From contig JAIQCW010000302.1 of the NCBI GenBank assembly GCA_020283715.1, forward strand, positions 1 to 17,185: a stretch of DNA of 17,185 bases. Reading direction: 5' to 3'. The position numbers and the translations under genes are program-made. This document shows, piece by piece, positions 10,392 through 17,185 of the stretch. This DNA is from Cytauxzoon felis. Its lineage: Eukaryota > Apicomplexa > Aconoidasida > Piroplasmida > Theileriidae. Each line of letters opens with the position of its first letter. Position 1 is the stretch's first letter. Below the pieces are notes generated by a model, which was given only the letters and a program-made list of their open reading frames with translations, had not been told where the DNA came from and ran no database searches.

Positions 10392-12344
10392 ATGTCAATG
10401 TTTATAATAATTTATTTATTCTTGATACTAAATTTTATTAAAAATGTTAGTCGTGTCTATTCTTGAATGAAATTAATTATACATAGGGGAGTTGTAATTG
10501 GAATAAACAATTTGTAAGTAATTCAAAAACTATACCATCAATAGAAATCAAATTATCACCACCAGAAAATGTATATTTTAATTTTACTTTATATACAAGA
10601 TTTTAATTAATCTATAGCCATTACCTCAAGTTGAAGATGAAGTGAAATCACTAGAGACCAAGAGGATACAATTAGAAGAGGTATTTTAAAATTTGAAATT
10701 TCCTAATAATATATAAAGGGTATGATGGCTAAAGTTGAAGAAAAGTTTAATGACGCCATAATCGCATCAAAAGATAAAATCAAATCACTAATAGAAGATG
10801 TCAGTATTTATTAATCAATTCACTTACACATTTCAATAGAACCTTAAAATTTTCGATAACAAAGAACTTATAGCCAATATAATCTCCAGAAATAATAATA
10901 CATCTTTCGTTCAAGTACAAGAAAATCTCATACCATCTTCAGTACGAGTCATGGTATATTCAACCATTTCAATCAACATTATCAACACAGATGAGTGATA
11001 TACAACTACCAGATCCTGTTATCAAAGAAAAAATGGTTTGTATAAAATGATATAGCATTGCGAACTCAAAGGAATTTAACTACTCCAACATCTGAGTTCA
11101 TGTCCACCTTCCCTTGACTTCCACCTGAGGTCTTTCCACTCGCCGTGGTGCCCTTCTATTTACTTCCCCCTCCGCTTCCCTGAGATCAGCTGCGGGTGTT
11201 CCACTTGATGTCTGCTTAATATAACAAATATCAGATTTGTAACCGTCCTTTAGGCAGTTATCTTTTTCATAACTACAGCATTCACACACTACGTGACGTA
11301 TGTGTGTTAATGACGCTAACGCCATTTCATATCCCGTAGTTTTATTGCCAATTTTTAAAACTGAAAGGCCTTGAAACAGTGATGCCTTTATTGTTATGCC
11401 GCCATTGTCTGCTCCAACCGATGTACACTTACATTCTTTAGTCACCTTCAACTCCTTCGTATACACCTCAACGAGTCTGATAAACTCTAACAGCCTGGAA
11501 GCGATCTACGGGAGCTGGAAGGGGAAGTAAATAGAGGAAGCTGACGGCAGGATGTAGAGAGGTGGATTGGACCTCGAGTGGAGTAGGCAGCATATGATGT
11601 ATATAAATATAATTATAGGAGCAGATAGAGCAGCTTAGGACAGAGGAGGAGATTCAGGTAAGATTTTGTATTATTGTGATGACATTTATAGAATTTTTAT
11701 CAAGTATCGGACGAGTTTGATAAATTGGTGGATGTAACATTGATAGGTACCTTTGATGAGTCTAAATTTAAAATTTTGAATTATAGAGTTGGAGAGGGCA
11801 TTAAAGATTCAATTAAATCCGTATTTATTGGAAACTTCTGTATGTTTAATATTGGATAGTGTATGAAATTATAGGAATTCAGAGGTTTAATGGATAGAAA
11901 GCATAGTGTAGTTAATAATAATAAGCAGCCAGTATCATTTTTACAAATGGGTCAGATACCTTTGCAAAATTTACAACAACTCAATGTAAAGATAGGACAA
12001 TCAGATACACCGTGAGTTGAAATATTAATATATAATGATATAATTATAAAATAGATATCCAACTGTTGATGATTATGTAATGAATATGGAGAAGAAGAGG
12101 GATGAAGCAGAACGTGTAGTAAGTTGATGTTAATAGATAGTAGTTAATTATATTAATAGGAACGTAATAAGATATTAAATTTATATATGAAATTAATAAA
12201 GGTTAAATTTTATAGATTATATATAATTTAAATTAATTATAGGCTCAACATGAAATGATAAAGGATGAATTACATGTGGGTATTAGTAAAATCATATCAC
12301 AATATAGTGGTTTCATTGAAGAATATCATAAAAATAAGAAATGA
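10392..12344 (+). CDS. Unknown secreted or plastid protein with coiled coil, 13 small exons
   Basis: My model is exons 10392-10452, 10545-10570, 10618-10680, 10719-10799, 10840-10953, 10991-11035, 11619-11657, 11692-11746, 11787-11839, 11875-12011, 12055-12118, 12160-12201 and 12243-12344. Every junction is GT..AG and every phase fits; the product is 293 aa. The protein starts with a hydrophobic signal peptide (MSMFIIIYLFLILNFI). Three charged, heptad-like segments follow: ~VEDEVKSLETKRIQLEE, ~KMEQIEQLRTEEEIQ, and a C-terminal one from EKKRDEAERVERNK to the end. No family is recognised. Eleven introns are 34-92 nt; the sixth (11036-11618, 583 nt) contains repeat DNA and a Cys-rich ORF. The join between exons 1 and 2 is the least certain. 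Its stop codon overlaps the miaA start. Plastid targeting is possible but not shown. Confidence 0.68.
11095..11600. repeat. Repeat-family copy with Cys-rich ORF, in the intron of the 13-exon gene
   Basis: The left part has CCACCTGAGGTC, the CCACTCGCCGTGG module and a CTTCTATTTACTTCCCCCTC module followed by an AGATCAGCTGCGGGTG variant. The right part (11495-11580) has the CTGGAAGCGATCTACGGGAG module, CTGACGGCAGG, and an end of GGATTGGACCTCGAGTGGAG. The sequence between them (about 11210-11490) is a minus-strand Cys-rich ORF. The order is the same as in the miaA copy: repeat arm, Cys-rich segment, repeat arm. Confidence 0.8.
11098..11466 (-). CDS. Cys-rich ORF carried by the intronic repeat (gene fragment?)
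   Basis: A minus-strand open frame whose conserved part runs from about 11490 to 11212; its C-terminal end is repeat translation. It starts without ATG (GTG at 11466, frame open further upstream). Visible signature: C-K-C near the start, ~45 residues, then VCECCSYEKDNCLKDGYK. The ORF at 13268 has the same C-x-C-C-x6-C-L-K-D-G-Y-K spacing, so the two are homologous. There is no signal peptide or stop near the domain edge, which suggests an excised domain or a degraded gene fragment inside the mobile repeat. Function unknown. Confidence 0.45.
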   Translation of the reverse strand: MYTKELKVTKECKCTSVGADNGGITIKASLFQGLSVLKIGNKTTGYEMALASLTHIRHVVCECCSYEKDNCLKDGYKSDICYIKQTSSGTPAADLREAEGEVNRRAPRRVERPQVEVKGRWT

Positions 12345-14549
12345 AATTATATTTAATTTTTAATTTTACAATTTATACATGTGCATATAAATTAAATTTT
12401 ATACATAATATGAATTTTATCGCAAATCGTAATCTTATTATCATAATTGGTCCTACAGCATCTGGTAAAACTAAATTTAGTATAGATCTTTGTCTAATGT
12501 TATCTAAAAATAATATCAATGTAGAAATTATAAATTGTGATGCTATGCAGGTATGAATATCTTACATATTCAATAGAATCTCCATCTTATCCAGGTCTAT
12601 AAAGGTTTCGATATAGGAACTGCTAAACCTATTGATGAAATGTCTATAATCCCTCATCATTTATTTAGCATAATTGATCCTAGAAATGAATTTAATGTAT
12701 CCAATTATAATCGTAAATGTAATGAAAAGGTTATTCTTGTATATTTTTAATTCTAAATTACTAATCCAGATTACAGAATTGTATGAGAGAAATGTATTAC
12801 CAGTAATGGTAGGAGGTACAAATTTATACATTGAAAGAGTTCTTGATCCATCAATAATAAATATGACAATGTCACCTTTACGTGACCTGGAAGAAAAGTA
12901 TAAAGGTCTGTAGAGATATTTTATAATTTGTATCATTTCAGATTATAAAAATGAAACTTTATATGAAATGTTATTAGAATTAGATCAAGAACGAGTATTT
13001 TCTTATCTACATGATAATTTAATCATCTATCCAGGCCAAAGAAATACATCCTAATGATCGCAAACGTATACTCAGAAGTATAGATGTATGTCATTAAATG
13101 ACAAAGAATATACTGTGATATTGAATAGTCCACTCGAGGTCCAATCCCTAACTTCACTTCCACCTCTTCCTTCGTCCTGCCGTCAGCACTCCACCTGAGG
13201 TTGTTCCACTCGCCGTGGATGCCTCTTCTATTTACTTCCCCCTCCGCTTCCCCGAGATCAGCTACGGGTGTTGAAGACAGCAGGGTGTCATTGTAAACCA
13301 GAAGTATCACCTATTTCAGGTTATTATGACATAATAATACCAAGAAATATAACACAAAATACGTGTAGATTCCCATACATTAGATGTACACCGTGCCCTT
13401 GTTGTGAATATGATTATCTAAATTGTTTGAAAGATGGTTACAAGTGCGGTATAAGTCATGTAATGAAATATTTCTTCGCCGCCTCTAACTGTAACTGTGT
13501 TGGTATATCAGTAACAAACGGAAATAGACATCATAGTATCATAATACAAGACACGGATAAATTATGTCATTAACATACCCGAAAGAGATTTACAGATCTG
13601 GAGGGATTAGTATACGTCCACTATATATTCCACCTAAGGTTGTTCCACTAGGCGTGGCGCCTCTTCTATTTACCTCCCCCTCCACTTCCCTGAGATCAGC
13701 TACGGGTAGTCCACTTGAGGTTACATCCTTAATTCCACTTTCATCACTACCTTCTACTCCACCCTCTTCACTGCCACGATCTCTGGGAGTGGCATTACCC
13801 TTCAGGGATAGGTAATTAAAAGAGCTGACGGCAGGACGAATCAAGGTGGATTGTAACCTCAGGTGGAGTGGACAGATATAAGTATATTATTTTCGTATAG
13901 GTATGTAAGACGTATAATAAAAATTTAGTGATTTGGTGAGTGATGTGAATGATGGGACATTGGAAGAATTAAAGTAAGTATGATGATCTTAATATATAAT
14001 GATGTAGATATAAACCATTGATATTTATATTGGAGTCTGATCCAAAGATTCATAGAGAGAGGATTAGGGATCGTATAAAGGAGATGATGAAGGTATATAA
14101 AATTTTAATTTGATATTTATTAAATTAGAATGGTATACTTAATGAATGTAAAGATGCTTATGAATTATCGAGTATGCTGGATATATAAATCGTTAATAAA
14201 ATCTATACAGAGCAATATCCTAATATAAAGGGTATAATACAATCTATAGGATATAAAGAAATGATACCATTATTATTAGAAGATGGTAAAGTGAATTTAA
14301 ATCCATCACAACATGTATTGAATGAATGCATGAAAATATTAGAAAATAAAACATGGCGTTATTCACAACGACAAAAGACATGGATACGTAATCGTATAAT
14401 CAATAATAAAAAATTAACTGTACATTTAATTAATACTAATGGTAAGTTTTTATATATAAAATCTATCTCATTATCCATCAATAGATTTAAATAAATGGGA
14501 TGATCTTATATTAAATTCTTATAATATTATTTTAAATTATTTTAAATGA
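12341..14549 (+). CDS. miaA: tRNA dimethylallyltransferase MiaA, apicoplast-targeted, ten exons, one frame disruption
   Basis: MiaA transfers a dimethylallyl group to A37 of tRNAs reading UNN codons. My model is exons 12341-12550, 12595-12729, 12770-12905, 12942-12994, 13035-13085, 13901-13973, 14008-14092, 14129-14171, 14211-14441 and 14485-14549, about 360 aa. Residues 1-16 are a signal peptide followed by an Asn/Lys-rich leader, so apicoplast import is likely. Family motifs are the P-loop GPTASGKT (37-44), the catalytic-loop Asp in CDAMQVYKGFDIGTAKP, HHLFSIIDP, LPVMVGGTNLYIE, AKEIHPNDRKRILRSID and IKGIIQSIGYKE. Many of these cross my splice junctions, which supports the model. Exon 6 needs one extra base near 13920-13928 to keep the expected V-C-K-T-Y-N-K-N-(L/F)-S-D-L run. 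Intron 5 (815 nt) holds repeat DNA; the others are 34-44 nt. Confidence 0.85.
13120..13880. repeat. Largest repeat-family copy, with Cys-rich ORF, in the miaA intron
   Basis: The left arm (13127-13267) has CCACTCGAGGTCCAATC, CGTCCTGCCGTCAGC, CCACCTGAGG, CCACTCGCCGTGG and the CTTCTATTTACTTCCCCCTC / AGATCAGCTACGGGTG modules. The right arm (13625-13872) repeats CTTCTATTTAC-TCCCCCTC and AGATCAGCTACGGGT, then has the 21-bp arm module (13773-13793), CTGACGGCAGG, and ends in GGATTGTAACCTCAGGTGG. The outermost ends are inverted relative to each other. The centre is the plus-strand Cys-rich ORF. Confidence 0.82.
13268..13573 (+). CDS. Cys-rich ORF in the miaA-intron repeat (1.5 domains)
   Basis: A 101-codon plus-strand frame with an apparent ATG-less natural start (the frame stays open into the left repeat arm; its first in-frame codon is taken as a start). 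It contains one whole domain, C-H-C ... ~45 residues ... CTPCPCCEYDYLNCLKDGYK, then the beginning of a second (NCNCVGISVTNGN...). This indicates tandem domains of roughly 60-75 residues in the parent protein. It shares C-x-C-C-x6-C-L-K-D-G-Y-K with the minus-strand ORF at 11098-11466. The base composition differs from the flanking repeat arms. No known family is recognised, and it may be a captured exon of a multigene surface or secreted family. Confidence 0.45.
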   Translation: MLKTAGCHCKPEVSPISGYYDIIIPRNITQNTCRFPYIRCTPCPCCEYDYLNCLKDGYKCGISHVMKYFFAASNCNCVGISVTNGNRHHSIIIQDTDKLCH

Positions 14550-15552
14550 TCAATTATCAATATCAATAAATGTAAACTTATTATAATCATCTACTTCTAC
14601 ATCAATCTTCTTAGGTCTTGGACCATGTAATTTTTTTATAATCCTTTGTGCTGCTTGTAATATAGATGGCATATTCTTCTTATTATATAAATCTGTTAAT
14701 ACCTCTGATAATATAATCTGACGATTACCCAATTTCGATCCATTCAATGTTAATAATACTCTAGTTGCGATTTCCTCCGTTGAAAACCTAATATAACCAT
14801 AACCTTTATGACGTCCTAGTTATTATATATAATCATCTATATATATATAACATACGTGTATATTTATCCTTAACCAATTTCGTCTGACTAGTAAGTGGAC
14901 CATGTATATAATGAATCAAATAATCTAGAGCATCTTGAGTAATCTCAGGATCAACATTAGAAACAAATAACATCTTTGCACTCTTAATAACCTTACCATC
15001 CTTAGCCAATCTACAACGCTCATTCGTCAATTCACGAACATGACTATCACCAACCTTCCTCAATGAACTAGTACCATGAGGCCTCTTACCATACTGAGTC
15101 CTAAATTGTATATACAAACGATTGTTATTATAAGACTATAATAAAGAGTAAATGAAATTTAATGTGAAAATATAATAAAAATGTGAGAGTTCCACTCGAT
15201 GTCCAATACTATCATCACTTCATCCTGCCGTCAGCTCTTTTATTTACCTCCCCTTCCAGCTCCCGTAGATCGCTTCCAGGTATTCCACTTGAGGTCCAAT
15301 CATTATCATCGCCACGATCTCTGGGAGTGGCTTTACCGTTTACGGGGAAATAAATGAAGGAAGCTGACGGCAGGATGAAGTGATGATAGTATTGGACCTC
15401 TGGTAGAGGTAACCTCGAGTGGAGAGTCGTTGCATTCCTTGGTTGACTTGTTCGTTCATTTCTAAGTGTAAAATAAATGAGCATACCTTATGTTTTTGTA
15501 TAATCCAAGATTTTGCGAGTATAATACTTGAAAGTATTAGAAGAATATCCAT
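14550..15552 (-). CDS. RRM RNA-binding protein with signal peptide, three exons
   Basis: My model is exons 15552-15487, 15135-14856 and 14815-14550, with introns of 351 and 40 nt, both GT..AG with matching phase; the product is 203 aa. Exon 1 (22 residues, [16 protein letters not shown] region) is a signal peptide, and exon 2 begins with an Asn/Arg/Ser-rich leader typical of plastid transit peptides. The single RRM runs over about residues 75-150, with RNP2 as MLFVSNV (from residue 77) and RNP1 as KGYGYIRF (119-126) followed by [15 protein letters not shown]. The C terminus is basic, then acidic. Apicoplast RNA binding is the likeliest role, by inference. The long first intron contains repeat DNA. 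The stop codon abuts that of miaA on the other strand. Confidence 0.82.
15136..15486 (-). other. Expanded 351-nt first intron of the RRM gene
   Basis: On the minus strand, donor GTATGC follows CAT AAG (15487). Acceptor TATTATAG ends at 15136 before TCT TAT AAT. It separates the signal-peptide exon from the rest of the protein. The AT-rich last ~50 nt are unique; the rest is repeat DNA. Confidence 0.75.
15188..15442. repeat. Repeat-family copy with a 36-bp perfect inverted repeat
   Basis: Arms at 15201-15236 and 15362-15397 are exact reverse complements; they start GTCCAATACTATC and end in the CCTGCCGTCAGCT module. Between them lie the inverted CTGGAAGCG-type module (15239-15280), an inner CCACTTGAGGTCCAATC end (15285-15301) and the 21-bp arm module (15311-15331). 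Outer CCACTCGA / TCGAGTGG ends flank the arms. The transcript could fold into a long stem inside the intron. Confidence 0.85.
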
Positions 15553-15645
15553 TCGATATCATTTTTAATAAAGTGAGTGGAATCCTATCCACACATGTGT
15601 CTATAATTTCGGAAAATGTTGTAAAAATTTACTTAATGTATTTAA
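15553..15645. promoter_or_regulatory. 93-bp shared upstream region of divergent genes
   Basis: The RRM gene starts at 15552 on the minus strand and the last gene at 15646 on the plus strand. This gap must therefore hold both promoters or a bidirectional one. It is AT-rich with no recognised motif. Confidence 0.45.
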
Positions 15646-17183
15646 ATGTCGGATATACTAAATAGAATAAAATATGTGCAGAATAGGACGAGATTTTATG
15701 TAATTAGAGATGTAATATCGAGTATAAATGAGAGACCAAAGTTTATAGTTGATGATTACAAGAAAAATAAGCAATTATCTATAAGAAAATCATATTTATC
15801 CAGAAAGGATAGGAAAATTGGTCCATTTAATCATTTGAATGAGCCTCATGCTTATTCTAACATATATGGTGATCCAAATTACTATTCACATGATGAATTG
15901 GTCAACACATGTATCAATGCGGTCAATCATCAACACACTAATCGCATCTTCTGGAAACAGATTTGTACGTTTACAACCCTAAAGAATATACTAAGATGAA
16001 GAAGCGTCACGATATATGTGTTGTCTACTCCACTTGAGGTCCAATCTACTACACCTCTGCCACGATCTCTGGGAGTGGCTTTACTCTTTAGAGATGACTA
16101 AATAGAGGAGCTGACGGCAGGACGAAGAGAGGTGGAGAAGCTCCATGCAATGGGAATGTGATAGGATTGGACCTCAGGTGGAATAGACAACATCTCACTA
16201 CATTTTCCGTCGTCTATATATTTATTACAGGTGAGAAATTGCGTCTTGAGCGAGATGTGATGGATATAAGAGATTTGTTAACGTGTTTATCGTGTATAGT
16301 AAAGGTTGATTATTATGATTATGATTTATTGCGTATATTATCTCGTGAATTTATAGACGATGTCAAAAAGATGGACATTGATAATTTAACGGAGTTGTTG
16401 TATTGTTATTATAAATTCAACGTTTATTCAAGTGGTTTAATTGAAGTTGTGGGTGAGAGTGTGATAGAATTCATGAAGGCATCGTTTATAAAACAATTGG
16501 ATTCAGTTACAGAATATTTGTTGTATTTTAATTTTAATAGAGGGAGGTTAGTTCAAGAATCCTTCAATTCGGCAATGGAATATTCAAATGAATTGAGTGT
16601 ACAACAGTTGTACAAAATATATTTATTGACGGTAGATGATTTAAATGAAGGGGATGTCAAGAAGTTTAATGATGTATTGGAGGTAAGTGATGATAAAAAT
16701 GTTGATGTGAATATATTAATTGAGTATTTATTAAAGAGGTTGTCAATGAATAATGAAATTAGTGTTAGATCAATTGAGAATATGGAATTATTAATTAGAG
16801 ATGTAATGAATCAATATAAGACATATCAATCATTGAATATACCAGAAGATAATCATAATCGTATTCAATACATTAGTAAATTGATCAAGACTATATTTAT
16901 ATTATGGAAATGTGATAAAGATATAAATGATTATATATCAGAGATTATATTGTATAAATGTAATAATCAACATCCAGAAGAATTGGTAATGTTATATGAA
17001 GTCATAAATGATAACAAGAATTTAATGATCAATACAAATGAAAACATCAAGACTATTGTAAATCATGAAATTATAAGACAATTAACATCATTTGATGAAA
17101 GATTATTAAAGAAGATTTCAAATGTACAAGATCCATACCTAAAACACTATTTAAAATTCCCAAAATGTCTACGTATAAAATGA
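15646..17183 (+). CDS. Unknown alpha-helical protein, possibly organellar RNA-related, two exons
   Basis: Exons are 15646-15964 and 16231-17183, joined over a 266-nt GT..AG intron (GTACGT...TTACAG) with matching phase; the product is 423 aa. The join reads ...FWKQI-C-EKLRLERDVMDIRDLLTCL, which makes one continuous helix. The N-terminal ~70 residues are very basic (RKSYLSRKDRKIG region), which suits a mitochondrial or RNA-contacting protein. The rest is made of amphipathic helices of ~35-40 residues, such as LLTCLSCIVKV...DLLRILSREF and NLTELLYCYYKF, resembling the helical repeats of RAP/FASTK-like or mitoribosome-associated proteins of apicomplexans. No RAP domain is visible before the stop at 17181. 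The function call is only a resemblance; the gene model is solid. Confidence 0.7.
15965..16230 (+). other. Expanded 266-nt intron of the last gene
   Basis: The donor GTACGTTT at 15965 and acceptor TTTATTACAG at 16230 restore a TGT codon and keep the second exon open for 317 codons. Unspliced, the first frame stops at 15997-15999. The intron centre is a complete repeat element (16019-16192). Confidence 0.75.
16019..16192. mobile_element. 174-bp MITE-like element with 28-bp terminal inverted repeats
   Basis: The ends 16019-16046 and 16165-16192 are inverted copies with 2 mismatches in 28 bp. They begin TGTTGTCTA and end GAGGTCCAATC on the left arm. Similarity stops just outside these positions. 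The interior holds the 21-bp arm module (16059-16079) and CTGACGGCAGG. This is the simplest copy in the window, so it best defines the ends of the family. No target-site duplication is obvious, and no transposase is encoded. Confidence 0.7.
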
Positions 17184-17185
17184 AG

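Larger units (their letters stand above)
11036..11618 (+). other. Expanded 583-nt intron of the 13-exon gene
   Basis: The donor GTTTGTAT follows codons AAA ATG at 11035, and the acceptor AATTATAG ends at 11618 before GAG CAG ATA. Both sides are phase 0 and the joined peptide keeps one charged, heptad-like run. The neighbouring introns of the same gene are 34-40 nt. Short AT-rich flanks surround a repeat-family copy, as in the UTP20 intron. Confidence 0.72.
13086..13900 (+). other. Expanded 815-nt miaA intron
   Basis: The donor GTATGT follows ...AGT ATA GAT (13085). The acceptor CGTATAG ends at 13900 before GTA TGT AAG ACG. The joined peptide aligns with the conserved MiaA block after HPNDRKRI. 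The six bases after the donor border and the first six bases of the next exon are both GTATGT. All other introns of this gene are 34-44 nt. The interior (about 13120-13880) is repeat-family DNA plus a Cys-rich ORF. Confidence 0.78.

Noticed and set aside
13590..13844. Overlapping ORFs on both strands at 13564-13844 and the minus-strand ORF at 13023-13310.
   Set aside because: They are repeat translations or antisense to miaA exons, with no independent coding signal.
15215..15484. Minus-strand ORF with R-N-A-T-T and A-T-P-R-D-R-G segments.
   Set aside because: It lies wholly in the RRM-gene intron repeat; the A-T-P-R-D-R-G peptide comes from the 21-bp arm module.

Overview
The window looks like nuclear DNA of an apicomplexan parasite, most likely a low-GC piroplasm (Theileria, Cytauxzoon or Babesia type). 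The lines of evidence are very AT-rich genes, many phase-consistent GT..AG introns of only about 32-92 nt, almost no intergenic space, a RAP-domain protein, and several nuclear genes for plastid-type proteins (bacterial-type MiaA, uL29, an RRM protein) that begin with a secretory signal peptide, as apicoplast-targeted proteins do. The genus is an inference; no taxonomic marker was searched.

Layout. Positions 1-331 hold repeat DNA and a possible gene entering from the left end on the minus strand. Positions 332-8448 (minus) are one gene for UTP20, a giant HEAT-repeat protein of the small-subunit processome, with six exons and about 2455 residues. Next comes apicoplast uL29 (8501-8943, minus). 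A tiny membrane-protein ORF (8978-9123, plus) and a four-exon RAP-domain gene (9305-10302, plus) follow. A 13-exon gene of unknown function with a signal peptide (10392-12344, plus) overlaps the start of miaA (12341-14549, plus) by 4 nt. The miaA stop codon directly abuts the stop codon of a convergent RRM gene with a signal peptide (14550-15552, minus). The last gene (15646-17183, plus) is a helical protein of unknown function.

The most striking element is a family of GC-richer, modular, inverted-repeat-bearing sequences. I reconstructed splice junctions for each gene by requiring GT..AG borders and reading-frame continuity. Five of the six repeat copies then fall inside introns, one per host gene: UTP20, the 13-exon gene, miaA, the RRM gene and the 15.6-kb gene. 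Introns with a copy are 266-815 nt; introns without one are 32-92 nt. Two copies also carry an ORF with a shared Cys-rich signature (C-x-C-C-x6-C-L-K-D-G-Y-K). The family therefore looks like a non-autonomous mobile element that either survives only in introns or makes introns.

Two genes (UTP20 and miaA) each need one single-base frame correction next to a homopolymer. In UTP20 the shift lies on an in-frame A-AAA-AAC heptamer followed at once by a perfect 9-bp hairpin, so programmed -1 frameshifting and sequencing error must both be considered. Functionally, the genes point to ribosome biogenesis (UTP20), apicoplast translation and tRNA modification (uL29, MiaA, RRM protein) and organelle RNA metabolism (RAP protein). 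They are not an operon-like system.
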